A model generated the notes under the pieces. It was given only the letters and a program-made list of their open reading frames with translations. It had not been told where the DNA came from and searched no databases. 50,438 nt of DNA, taken from the NCBI GenBank assembly GCA_944389455.1, contig CALXMK010000018.1, positions 1 through 50,438 on the forward strand, given 5' to 3'. This stretch comes from an uncultured Verrucomicrobiota bacterium. GTDB taxonomy: Bacteria > Verrucomicrobiota > Verrucomicrobiia > Limisphaerales > UBA1412. Position numbers and translations under genes: made by a program. This document shows, piece after piece, positions 7,790 through 16,275 of this stretch; position 1 is the first letter of the stretch; every line of letters starts with the position of its first letter.

Positions 7790-10210
7790 ATGAAGAAAAT
7801 TTTAACATGTCTGCTGATTATGGGAGCCGTATGTTTGAGTATCTATGGAGTGAGTCTCCCGGAATATCATCAGGATATGATCAATAGCTATAATTTAGCT
7901 AATTATCTGAAAGTAGATCGAGTCAGGGATAATCTCTCAAATATTAAGATAGCTATTTTAGAGAGAGGTTTTGCCGGTGCTGAAGAAGCGGGAGCGCTGC
8001 CGGAGAAGACGGTTATCGTCAATCAATATGACAAGGAGATGATCGAAAAATATGATCTGAATCCTGGATATGAAGCTCCTCCAGTGCCAGAGGCTCATGG
8101 ACGCCGAGTTGCACAGCTCGTCTGGGCTATGACTGGAATGGATTATGAAAAAACTCCTCAGTTTTATCTTCTTAACGCAAATGGTTTTACAAACTTTAGA
8201 AGAGCTATCCGCTATGCTATTCAGGAAAAAGTTGATATAATTGTCTACGCTCAGAATTGGGAGTATGGAGGCAATTATGATGGAGAAGGTTTTATCAATG
8301 CCGCAGTTGATGAGGCACTAGAAGCCGGAATTATCTGGATTAATGCTGCGGGAAATTATGGAGACATGGTTTATAATGATTCCATTACGCCAGATGAAAA
8401 CGGAAATTTGATTTTTCAGAAGGTCAATCGCAGTACAGATAAAGATAAACTGTTTTTTACAGTAAATTCGGATGAAAAAGATATCCGTATACTGTGTGTG
8501 TGGAATGACTTCTCAGATGATAGAGATTATCAATCAACGAAAGACTTAGATCTATATGTTTATGAGTGGAATGATGGGAAGCTGGGGGAATTAGTAGGAG
8601 AATCTGTTTACGCGCAGGTGAGTATAGTGCCAACGGAAAATCCGGAGTTGGCTAAGCGAACGCCCAGCCAGCTGGCACGTGAGGAGATATATTTGAACAA
8701 TCTGCGTAAGAATCAAAAATATGCTGTCATGGTTCGAGATGTAAGTGGGAATTTTAAACCGACAGTAGATAAAATCAGAGTCATTGTGCATGGGAACAGC
8801 GGTGTTTTAACTTTTAATGACCATACCTCAGGCCGCGAGATTATGATTCCTGCCGATAATCCTGGAGTTATCTCGGTAGGAGATTTATCTTCTAATTCTT
8901 CTACAGGACCTACAATGAAGAATCGGAGTAAACCGGAAGTAGTTCTTTCTCCCTGGTTGGCAGAGGGACAAACGAATGTTTATACCGATATCCCTTATGC
9001 GTCTTTTTCGGATGGGGTTGTAGTTGCTGGTACTTCAGCTGATGCGGCGATTTTTGCCGGGATTACGGCGGTTTTAAAGGCAAATCGGTCGAATATTACC
9101 CGATTGGAATTGTTACAGTTCGCAGGAAGAAATCAGGCGGAATGGAGAAGAAAATCCGTTCTGGTTTCCGAGACTGTGGGGGATGAATATATGGTTACAG
9201 AAACTGAAAGTGGCGAAACTGTACCGATGGTTATAGAGCATGAAGTTGTCACGGTTTATCCTAATCCTATTACCCCTGTTTTGACAGTAGGTGTTTTCAC
9301 ACCACCTCCTGTAATATTTGTTCCTCCTCCGCCACTACTGCATCCGAAGCCTGTTCCGCACCATCCTATTCCTCCTCCTCCATTTATTCGGAAGCCAGTT
9401 TCTAATAGACCTGGAGGCACTCATATGGAAGTGAATCCCCCATACAGACATTCTGATAATAGAGTGAGCAAAAGAATTGAGTTTGGGGAGGGAGGTTATG
9501 CGCCGAAAGTAATGCCATGGAAAAGAGACGGATATCAAACTCAGATTGAACGAAGGTTCCCAATTGGTGATACTCGAAGAGCATTTGAGATGGATAGCCC
9601 TATGGCCCAACGACGCCCCATAACAATTGATCGAGGTAAAGATTTGGCTAATCCTTTGAGAAATAACTCTCTGGAGAAAAGGTGGGAGCGTCCGGGTGTA
9701 AGTCCAGGAGGGAATACATCCGTTATCCGACCCGGGGAAGATGTGAGAAGGAATCAGACAAAGGTTCTTCCTGGTCAGATTCGTTCAGCGGCTCCGGTTT
9801 CTGTTGGAAATACTCAGGCGATTCAAAGAAAGGTTTCTCCAATGGTCAGACGTTCACCGACTCTGTCTAAGCAGAATACGGATCTTCGCCGACAAGCAGA
9901 AATAAGGACAAGAGCAGTGCAGAGAAATGCGGTGCAGGTACAGCGTTCTCCTTCTTTTGCTCCAGGTGGGAATCCGCTGGTTACACCAAGGAGAACAACA
10001 TCACCTACAATTCGTTCCCCTCAGATTGTTCAGCCGAGTAATCCTGCACTTGTAAATCGAGGAACGCCATCAAAGTCTGTACCTATAGTTAGAAATCCTT
10101 CTGTTTCTCCTAATAGATCATCTGTGATAACTGTTCCGGGGAATAAAATTACTCCAGTGGTCCGTCAGGTGAATTCAGGTCCCAGACGTACTCCCATAAG
10201 AAGAAATTAG
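7790..10210 (+). CDS. Secreted subtilisin-fold (S8-like) protein with altered triad and Pro/Arg-rich tail
   Basis: Signal peptide ~1-21. Residues ~50-440 follow the subtilase order: the strand normally carrying catalytic Asp reads KIAILERGFAG (Glu58), then AHGRRVAQL (His103), the oxyanion-type INAAGN (Asn189), VISVGDLSSNSSTG, and AGTSADAAIFAG (Ser416). His, Asn and Ser are kept but Asp is replaced by Glu, so activity is doubtful. Residues ~205-345 form an insert resembling the beta-sandwich inserted in some subtilases. From ~480 to 806 the chain is low complexity, rich in Pro, Arg, Ser and Asn and strongly basic, with proline runs at ~500-545. It could be a wall-bound protease, a pseudoprotease or a binding protein. 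Confidence 0.75.
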   Translation: MKKILTCLLIMGAVCLSIYGVSLPEYHQDMINSYNLANYLKVDRVRDNLSNIKIAILERGFAGAEEAGALPEKTVIVNQYDKEMIEKYDLNPGYEAPPVPEAHGRRVAQLVWAMTGMDYEKTPQFYLLNANGFTNFRRAIRYAIQEKVDIIVYAQNWEYGGNYDGEGFINAAVDEALEAGIIWINAAGNYGDMVYNDSITPDENGNLIFQKVNRSTDKDKLFFTVNSDEKDIRILCVWNDFSDDRDYQSTKDLDLYVYEWNDGKLGELVGESVYAQVSIVPTENPELAKRTPSQLAREEIYLNNLRKNQKYAVMVRDVSGNFKPTVDKIRVIVHGNSGVLTFNDHTSGREIMIPADNPGVISVGDLSSNSSTGPTMKNRSKPEVVLSPWLAEGQTNVYTDIPYASFSDGVVVAGTSADAAIFAGITAVLKANRSNITRLELLQFAGRNQAEWRRKSVLVSETVGDEYMVTETESGETVPMVIEHEVVTVYPNPITPVLTVGVFTPPPVIFVPPPPLLHPKPVPHHPIPPPPFIRKPVSNRPGGTHMEVNPPYRHSDNRVSKRIEFGEGGYAPKVMPWKRDGYQTQIERRFPIGDTRRAFEMDSPMAQRRPITIDRGKDLANPLRNNSLEKRWERPGVSPGGNTSVIRPGEDVRRNQTKVLPGQIRSAAPVSVGNTQAIQRKVSPMVRRSPTLSKQNTDLRRQAEIRTRAVQRNAVQVQRSPSFAPGGNPLVTPRRTTSPTIRSPQIVQPSNPALVNRGTPSKSVPIVRNPSVSPNRSSVITVPGNKITPVVRQVNSGPRRTPIRRN

Positions 10211-10227
10211 TGGATCATGATGATGTT

Positions 10228-10272
10228 CAGTAGTCAGAGAGAAATAAGAGATAACTTCTGACTACTGTTTTT
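10228..10272 (+). terminator. Rho-independent terminator
   Basis: An 11-bp perfect stem (10228-10238 with 10257-10267) is followed by a T-rich run. It ends the subtilase-like transcript just before the convergent xylanase gene. Confidence 0.85.
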
Positions 10273-10286
10273 ATTTATACAAAAGT

Positions 10287-11411
10287 TTATTTCTTTTTAT
10301 TTTCGGCTGCGAGTTCTTTGAGAAAAGGTTTGATCTGGTGATTTCGATCGAAGAGCAGTGGGTAATCCGTGCGGCCGCGCACCGGAAAATTATTTTTCCA
10401 TGAATCTCCGTCACATACTCCCCATACCGTAACACGAGTGATGATGTCTGAGTGTTTTAAGAAGAGTTCAAAGAAGGATTTCATGCGTTTGTTCCATGCT
10501 TCGGATACTGAGTCGGGTAATCCGTTTGTATATGGATTCATTTCTTTCTGAAAATCAACGGTATCGGAGATGTTGGCTGTGCGGCTGGCAGTAGGTAGTG
10601 CGCTCATGTCCCATTCTGTAATCATTACTTTTACCCCGGCTTCGGCAAAGGCGATCATGCTTTTTTCAAATTCCTCTACTGTAGGATAATCCATTCCCAT
10701 ATGGCCTTGCATTCCGACGGCATCAATACGGAGACCTTTTTGTTTAAGGGATTTGATAAGTTTTATTACAGCATCTCGTCGTCCGGGAACGTTCATTCCG
10801 TAATCATTATAATAGAGTTCGGCGTTCGGATCGGCATCATGGGCGTATTGGAAAGCTAAGGGTATAAATTCTTCCCCTAGAATCTCATAGAATTTGCTTT
10901 TGCGATATGATCCGTCCTCGACAATGGCTTCATTGACTACGTCCCAACCCTTGACTCTGCCTTTGTAACGGCTTACTACAGTAGTGATATGGTCTTTCAT
11001 TCGTTGTTTCAGCAGTTCAGGGGAAACAGTTTCTCCGTTCTTATCCACAAAGAACCAGGGCGGACATTGGGAGTGCCAGATAAGACAATGACCTATAATT
11101 GCCATATTGTTGGCTTTGCCGAAGTTAACGAATGAATCGGCGGCAAAGAAATCATACTGATCCTCTTTGGGGTGAATAAGGGCACTTTTCATACAGTTTT
11201 CGGCGACAATGGAGTTAAAATGTTGTTTAAGAATTTTTACTCCCTCTTTATCCTGTTCGAATGATTGTCGTGTGTTTAGAGCTGCTCCGATGAGGAATTT
11301 ATCACCGAAGGTGTTTTTGAGAGAAAATTCTGTCTCACTCGGTTCATTGCCTAGACAAGGAAGCAGCAGTGCTGCGGAAAGCATGCTTATTGCGAATATC
11401 TTAGTTTTCAT
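10287..11411 (-). CDS. Endo-1,4-beta-xylanase, glycoside hydrolase family 10
   Basis: Hydrolyses internal beta-1,4 links of xylan. A Sec signal peptide (~1-21) is followed directly by a single GH10 (beta/alpha)8 barrel. Family landmarks are [14 protein letters not shown] (~107-120), the acid/base Glu161 in [16 protein letters not shown] (~200-207), and the nucleophile Glu266 in VMITEWDMS. The length (374) is that of a single-domain enzyme without carbohydrate-binding modules or linkers. No SusC/D-type or transporter partner is adjacent, so it seems to stand alone. It is convergent with the preceding gene and divergent from the dGTPase gene. Confidence 0.95.
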   Translation of the reverse strand: MKTKIFAISMLSAALLLPCLGNEPSETEFSLKNTFGDKFLIGAALNTRQSFEQDKEGVKILKQHFNSIVAENCMKSALIHPKEDQYDFFAADSFVNFGKANNMAIIGHCLIWHSQCPPWFFVDKNGETVSPELLKQRMKDHITTVVSRYKGRVKGWDVVNEAIVEDGSYRKSKFYEILGEEFIPLAFQYAHDADPNAELYYNDYGMNVPGRRDAVIKLIKSLKQKGLRIDAVGMQGHMGMDYPTVEEFEKSMIAFAEAGVKVMITEWDMSALPTASRTANISDTVDFQKEMNPYTNGLPDSVSEAWNKRMKSFFELFLKHSDIITRVTVWGVCDGDSWKNNFPVRGRTDYPLLFDRNHQIKPFLKELAAENKKK

Positions 11412-11615
11412 AAATTATATTATTTATTCTGTCTCCAAGGGGTTTTTTAGCAGGAGATAGAGAATAAGGCAATCTCTATCTTGAGTTTTATTCAAGAAGA
11501 GGGATGTGAAATAGGCGAGGAGAATTGTTTTTTTTGCTTGGGATATTGTTTGCGTGTGTATTTTAGATTTTCCGTTTTTGACAAAAAAAGATTTAGAAGT
11601 CATTCTATTCTTCTT

Positions 11616-12773
11616 ATGCCCTGCTGTAGGGAAGAATTAGAGAAAAGAGAATATAGTATTTTAGCGGAATATGCCCAAAAGAGCGCAGATTCCAGGGGAC
11701 GAGTGCATTTGGAATCTCCTCCAGAGTGGCGTACAAATTTCCAGCGTGATCATGATCGAGTAATACATTCACGCGCTTTCCGTCGCTTAGAATATAAGAC
11801 GCAGGTTTTTTTAAATGGATCTGGAGATCATTTGAGGACGAGATTGACACATACTATTGAAGTAGCTGCGATTGCTCGTAATATTGCTCTGGCATTAAGG
11901 TTAAATGAAGATTTGGCCGAGACAATAGCTTTGGCTCATGATATCGGACATCCTCCTTTTGGACACAGGGGTGAAGATTGTCTTTCTTGCCTGATGAAAG
12001 AAGAGGGTGGATTTGAGCATAATTTGCAGAGTCTGCGAATCGTCGAATATCTGGAGAAGAAATATCCGCTTTTCCCGGGATTGAATTTGTCTTGGGAGGT
12101 ACGAGAGGGACTAGCTAAACATCATACTAGTTATGATAATCCGAGCGGAGTATCAGAGTTTAATACTCTTTCCTCCTCTTTAGAGGCACAAGTAGCCGAT
12201 ATTGCCGATGAGATTGCTTACCAGAGCCATGACCTGGATGATGGGTTGGATATGGGGTTGCTGAATGAGGCTGAGTTGGAGGAGTGTGTTGCTATTTGGA
12301 AGGAGACCTCAAAGAAAGTTTCGGCCCGATATGGTGCTCTTTCAGGAAAGACTCGCTGTTATTTTATTACTCGATGCATTATAGATAATCAGGTGAAGGA
12401 TGTTGTAAATACTGCGGAAAAGATGATCTCGGAGAGTGGAGTCCGCAGTGTGGAAGAGGTTCGGCGTCTGAGATATCCTCTGGTTCAGTATAGCTCGGAG
12501 AATCGGGAGATGAATATGGAGTTGAGGAAATACTTGCGAGATAATCTTTATATGCTTCCTACAGTCGAGGAGCCTACTACACGGGCTATTGTGTTGTTGG
12601 AGGATCTTTTTAGATATAAAGTTAAGCATCCAGAGGAATTTCCCCAAATCACTCGAGAGGCTATTCAGGAAAGAGGTCTCAAACGGGCTGTCTGCGACAG
12701 TCTTGTGGAAATGACAGACCGTTCAGTTTTAGAGGAATGTGAACGAATTTTTAACTGTTCGTTTTCTATTTAA
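11616..12773 (+). CDS. dgt: dGTPase-like HD-domain deoxynucleotide triphosphohydrolase
   Basis: Predicted to split dNTPs into deoxynucleosides and triphosphate. The N-terminal signature WRTNFQRDHDRVIHSRAFRR is followed by FLNGSGDHLRTRLTHTIEVA, supplying the first His of the HD site, and ALAHDIGHPPFGHRGEDCL, supplying the His-Asp pair. A further metal/substrate region lies around HHTSYDN. ATG 11616 gives 385 residues beginning close to the domain. A TTG further upstream (11481) would add 45 residues with no family match. The symporter gene begins 21 nt after the stop. True substrate preference (dGTP or broader) cannot be told from sequence. Confidence 0.88.
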   Translation: MPCCREELEKREYSILAEYAQKSADSRGRVHLESPPEWRTNFQRDHDRVIHSRAFRRLEYKTQVFLNGSGDHLRTRLTHTIEVAAIARNIALALRLNEDLAETIALAHDIGHPPFGHRGEDCLSCLMKEEGGFEHNLQSLRIVEYLEKKYPLFPGLNLSWEVREGLAKHHTSYDNPSGVSEFNTLSSSLEAQVADIADEIAYQSHDLDDGLDMGLLNEAELEECVAIWKETSKKVSARYGALSGKTRCYFITRCIIDNQVKDVVNTAEKMISESGVRSVEEVRRLRYPLVQYSSENREMNMELRKYLRDNLYMLPTVEEPTTRAIVLLEDLFRYKVKHPEEFPQITREAIQERGLKRAVCDSLVEMTDRSVLEECERIFNCSFSI

Positions 12774-12794
12774 TAATTTAAACTAAATTTCACG

Positions 12795-14237
12795 ATGCAG
12801 TTTATAGATTGGTCGATTATTGTATTATATTTGGTGGGAGTAATTTTTCTTGGATTCTGGGTGGGACGTGGCCAACGCAGCGCTCGGGATTATTTTTTGG
12901 GTAATCGAAGTATCTCCTGGTGGAGTGTTGCTTTGAGTATTGTAGCAACAGAAACAAGTGCACTGACTTTTATTGGTGTGCCGGCAATGTCTTACGGTGG
13001 AGATATGACATTTATCCAGATTGTGATCGGTTATGTGCTGGCACGTTTTGTGTTGGCCGTGTTGTTCGTTCCTCATTATTTTAAAGGGGAGATTTACTCA
13101 CCTTATCAGCTTTTGACAAAATCTTTCGGCTCGGCCGCAGGCCGTACTTGTGCAGGGATTTTCCTTTTGGCGGGGACATTGGCCGCAGGAGTAAGAGTGT
13201 ATGTGACGAGTATCCCTTTGCATCTGATGACAAATATCAGTATCACCTCTTCTGTAATTCTTTTCATTGTTCTGTCTTTGGTTTACATGTATATGGGAGG
13301 AATCAAGAGCGTGATTTGGACGGAGGTATTTCAATTCTTCCTTTTTGTAGGAGGAGGAATTTTTACTCTTTTTTATGTGCCTCATTTACTTAGTGGATCC
13401 TTTGGGGAGAATTGGCAAATGGCTTCTGAGGCAGGGAAAACGCATTGGCTTAATTGGAAGTGGGGATGGAATATGCCATTTAATATTTGGATGGGAGTTA
13501 TTGGTGCGATGGTGCAGGTGCTTTCTTCTCATGGAGCGGATCAGTTGATTGTCCAAAGGGTGCTGACTTGCCGCAATATGAATGATGGAAGAAAAGCATT
13601 GATTTTGAGTGGGATTCTGATTTTTCCTCTTTTTTTGATTTTCCTCCTTTGTGGTATTTTCCTTTGGATGTTTTATCAGCAGAATTCTCTTCAGCAGGCG
13701 CTTCCCGATGGAAAAGTCGATTATATTTTCCCTTTGTTTATCCTTTCGGAAATGCCAGTGGGTTTAAGAGGTTTTTTGATTGTGGCGATTTTCGCAGCGG
13801 CTATGTCGTCGGTGGCTTCGGCCCTTTCGGCCCTTTCATCGGTTTCTGTGATGGATTTTATTAAGCCCAGATTGAAACAGACAGAGGACTTGGATAAACG
13901 CTGCATGAGATTAGGAAAGTTTTCGACGGTTTTTTGGGCAGTATTATTGATCGTTGTGGCCAAGCTTAGCGAACATCAGCCTTTGGTATTGAATTGGGCT
14001 TTTTCATTGAATGGTTTAACCAGTGGAGCGATGTTAGGAGGACTCGGATTGGCTCTTTATGGAGCGGGTTTAAATGGAAAAGCTGTTATTGTGGGGATGT
14101 GCGTTTCCGTAGTGGGAATGATAGCCATGCAAGTAGCACAATTGAATATTTTTGCCTGGCCTTGGTTTACACTAATAGGATGCTTTTTGACCCTGATTGT
14201 GACGTGGTTATTAAATTCTATTCTAAAGAAAAATTGA
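12795..14237 (+). CDS. Sodium:solute symporter family (SSS) transporter
   Basis: Inner-membrane Na+-coupled uptake protein of 480 residues with about 13 hydrophobic helices. SSS features are RSARDYFLGNRSISWWSVAL (~31-50), ATETSALTFIGVPA in the first repeat, the central SSHGADQLIVQRVLTCRN, and IFAAAMSSVASALSALSSVS, which resembles the conserved sodium-site helix. It looks closest to the sialic-acid/iodide/vitamin-type branch, but the substrate is not readable. It follows dgt by 21 nt and ends at a bidirectional terminator. Confidence 0.9.
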   Translation: MQFIDWSIIVLYLVGVIFLGFWVGRGQRSARDYFLGNRSISWWSVALSIVATETSALTFIGVPAMSYGGDMTFIQIVIGYVLARFVLAVLFVPHYFKGEIYSPYQLLTKSFGSAAGRTCAGIFLLAGTLAAGVRVYVTSIPLHLMTNISITSSVILFIVLSLVYMYMGGIKSVIWTEVFQFFLFVGGGIFTLFYVPHLLSGSFGENWQMASEAGKTHWLNWKWGWNMPFNIWMGVIGAMVQVLSSHGADQLIVQRVLTCRNMNDGRKALILSGILIFPLFLIFLLCGIFLWMFYQQNSLQQALPDGKVDYIFPLFILSEMPVGLRGFLIVAIFAAAMSSVASALSALSSVSVMDFIKPRLKQTEDLDKRCMRLGKFSTVFWAVLLIVVAKLSEHQPLVLNWAFSLNGLTSGAMLGGLGLALYGAGLNGKAVIVGMCVSVVGMIAMQVAQLNIFAWPWFTLIGCFLTLIVTWLLNSILKKN

Positions 14238-14257
14238 CGAAAGAAGGTAAAGATAAA

Positions 14258-14296
14258 AATAGAGATGGAAAGATAGATTCCATCTCTATTTTTTTA
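14258..14296. terminator. Bidirectional terminator
   Basis: A 12-bp perfect stem (14258-14269 with 14279-14290) has T-runs on both strands outside the stem. It serves the symporter on the plus strand and the convergent deoxyhypusine-synthase-like gene on the minus strand. Confidence 0.85.
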
Positions 14297-14316
14297 GGGA
14301 GCGTTTCTATTAAAAC

Positions 14317-15441
14317 TTAGTGGTGCCGCTCAATTTTTTCTACCGTGCCATGTTTGAAATAGGCTTGACGAATAGCTTCAAAAGCTTCATCTCTCTTTTC
14401 ATAGAGTCTCTTGCTGGGACGTTTGGGAGCGCGAGCCATACAGTAAGCAGTGAGAAGAGGCAAAGCGACGGTAGCATCGAGATATGCTACAACACAGTCC
14501 GGCAGATTATCAGGATTGACTTTCCCCCAACTGACGGCTTCACTGGGAGTAGCTCCGCTGAGTCCTCCAGTATCCGGACGAGCATCAGTCATTTGGAGAA
14601 AATAATCATGACCGCTCTCGGGAATTCCCATTACTTCTTGAATTTGAGGTTCTGTTTGAAGCATGAAGTTCTTAGGAGAGCCGCCTCCAACCAGAACAAC
14701 AGAGGAGGTCAAATGATTTATCTTGGCCCAGTGAACAAAGGCAGCGGTTTGGTTAACGTCATGATTAACGTCAAAGGCAAATTGGGAGTTACGCAGGCTC
14801 ATGGCGGCGGTATTCATCCCGATTGAGCTGTCGCCGGGACTGCTAGTAAAGATAGGAACACCCGCTTGATAGGCAGCGCTTAAAATGGATTGAGTTTTGA
14901 GACCCAATTTTTTCTCTCGTTCATAGACATATTTACCAAGATTATGATGGAATTCATCTGTCCCCATCATTTTTTGGAATTCGGGAGCTTGGATCGTTTG
15001 GCGAACGAAAGCATCTGTATCCAGCAGGACATCATAGTCAAAAAGGACATCATAGATACGGATAACTCCTACTTCGCGAAGTTCTATGTCGTTGACAAAG
15101 GGGGTTCCCGTATGGAGATGAAGGTCTAAACCGAAATGGAGATCATGATAAAGGTTTGCTCCGGTAGAGATGATCCAATCTACATAGCCTCCTTCAATTA
15201 AGGGAATGATACAGCTTCTACCCAATCCAGCTGGGGTGAGAGCTCCGGTTAAACTCATACCTATCAAACCATTATTGGAAAGCATCTTGCGAGTGAAAAG
15301 TTGACAGCCTTCACGCAATCGCCCGGCATTATAGGCAAGAAAGGTTTGATCAATTAAGTCCGCGGTAGAGAGATTTCCCTCGATTCCTTCAGGATTGAGA
15401 CGAGGATATTTTTTCAAATGTTGACATGCTTTTTCTTCCAT
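14317..15441 (-). CDS. Deoxyhypusine-synthase-like protein (polyamine aminobutyl transfer)
   Basis: Eukaryotic and archaeal deoxyhypusine synthase moves an aminobutyl group from spermidine to eIF5A. Bacteria lack eIF5A, and bacterial homologues are thought to act in polyamine synthesis, for example of homospermidine. The NAD-dependent fold is clear: [19 protein letters not shown] (~92-110), [12 protein letters not shown] (~199-210), [14 protein letters not shown] (~248-261), and the active lysine in [12 protein letters not shown] (Lys307). The full length of 374 and the retained lysine argue for an active enzyme. It stands alone between convergent and divergent neighbours. A 7-bp hairpin (15446-15452 with 15463-15469) precedes its start. 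Confidence 0.85.
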   Translation of the reverse strand: MEEKACQHLKKYPRLNPEGIEGNLSTADLIDQTFLAYNAGRLREGCQLFTRKMLSNNGLIGMSLTGALTPAGLGRSCIIPLIEGGYVDWIISTGANLYHDLHFGLDLHLHTGTPFVNDIELREVGVIRIYDVLFDYDVLLDTDAFVRQTIQAPEFQKMMGTDEFHHNLGKYVYEREKKLGLKTQSILSAAYQAGVPIFTSSPGDSSIGMNTAAMSLRNSQFAFDVNHDVNQTAAFVHWAKINHLTSSVVLVGGGSPKNFMLQTEPQIQEVMGIPESGHDYFLQMTDARPDTGGLSGATPSEAVSWGKVNPDNLPDCVVAYLDATVALPLLTAYCMARAPKRPSKRLYEKRDEAFEAIRQAYFKHGTVEKIERHH

Positions 15442-15593
15442 AAGTAGAGCGCATATCTGTTCGCGCTCTGGGTATCATAATAATTTTATTGTAAAATCAT
15501 AGTTTTTTATTGTCATTTGATCGGAAAGAGAGGGAGAAAAAAGATGTTTATAAAGAAAATAAGAGTAATGATAGGAATAAGTTCCAGGAGAGC

Positions 15594-15621
15594 TTGCATT
15601 TTTCCAAAACTTTGTTAAACT
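15594..15621 (+). promoter_or_regulatory. Possible promoter of tRNA-Leu
   Basis: TTGCAT (15594-15599) and TAAACT (15616-15621) are separated by 16 bp and each matches four of six bases of the sigma-70 consensus. The tRNA begins about 50 nt downstream. No other promoter candidate of this quality was seen between the divergent gene and the tRNA. Confidence 0.35.
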
Positions 15622-15671
15622 TAATACAGCTTTTGATTAAAGCTTTAAGATCGTATAAGAGATCACTTGCT

Positions 15672-15760
15672 GCCGGTGTGGCGGAATTGGTAGACGCACG
15701 GGACTTAAAATCCCGAGTCCTTCAAAAGACGTATCGGTTCGAGTCCGATCACCGGTACCA
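15672..15760 (+). tRNA. tRNA-Leu (anticodon UAA)
   Basis: Class II tRNA with a long variable arm. Acceptor GCCGGTG (15672-15678) pairs with CACCGGT before A-CCA, so the CCA end is encoded. The D-arm contains GGAATTGGTAGACGC, the anticodon stem CGGGA/TCCCG frames the loop CTTAAAA, and the T-arm reads GGTTCGAGTCC. A leucine tRNA with UAA anticodon fits the variable-arm length. Confidence 0.96.
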
Positions 15761-15799
15761 CAGCAAGGGAATTTTTTTTTTAGAGTCCGCTTGAAAAGT

Positions 15800-16270
15800 A
15801 TGGAGAAAATGAATAATAGCACCCAGGAACCGCTTTTTTTTGACCATACGATTCAGTTTCGTGTCAGGTATAGCGAAACCGATCAGATGGGAACTTTTTA
15901 TAATTCAAGAGCTTTAGAGTGGTTTGAATGCGGAAGAACAGAGGTGTTGCGGGCACTAGGAATTCCTTATTCCAAGATGGAGACAGAGGGTGTGTTTTTG
16001 CCTTTAATAGAAGCACATGTAGAATATAAAGGCCATGCGGAATATGATGATCTCTTGGAACTGACTACACGGATTTTATTTTACGGACGGGCTAAATTTA
16101 GAGCAGAGGAATTATTGGTTAATACGGAAACAAAAGAGGTTATTGTTAAAGGATACACAGTTCACGCATTTGTGAATGCAAAGGGGCGAGCCATGCGACC
16201 GCCCGATTGGTTAGTAGAGGAATTTTGCAGAGCGATTGAGACTAAGAAAAAAGGATTGCCTCAGGAATAG
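15800..16270 (+). CDS. Hotdog-fold acyl-CoA thioesterase (4HBT/YbgC type)
   Basis: Predicted to hydrolyse an acyl- or aryl-CoA thioester in the cytoplasm. The active-site signature YSETDQMGTFYNSRALEWFE near the N-terminus supplies the catalytic Asp and the Tyr and Trp/Phe of the 4-hydroxybenzoyl-CoA thioesterase group. The rest is a single hotdog domain of about 155 residues. ATG 15800 is preferred; ATG 15809, preceded by GGAG, is equally possible. It ends 5 nt before the squalene-hopene cyclase gene, so the two are co-transcribed. The substrate is unknown. Confidence 0.85.
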   Translation: MEKMNNSTQEPLFFDHTIQFRVRYSETDQMGTFYNSRALEWFECGRTEVLRALGIPYSKMETEGVFLPLIEAHVEYKGHAEYDDLLELTTRILFYGRAKFRAEELLVNTETKEVIVKGYTVHAFVNAKGRAMRPPDWLVEEFCRAIETKKKGLPQE

Positions 16271-16275
16271 TTTCA

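Noticed and set aside
11481..11615. 45-residue N-terminal extension of the dGTPase-like protein from a TTG
   Set aside because: The extension has no similarity to the family and lacks a ribosome site. ATG 11616 starts next to the conserved domain.
14320..14826. 168-residue plus-strand frame opposite the deoxyhypusine-synthase-like gene
   Set aside because: The sense strand carries a complete enzyme with its active lysine; the antisense frame has no recognisable features.
15510..15794. Open frame running across tRNA-Leu on the plus strand
   Set aside because: It contains the entire tRNA gene, and its peptide matches nothing. The tRNA explains the conservation.
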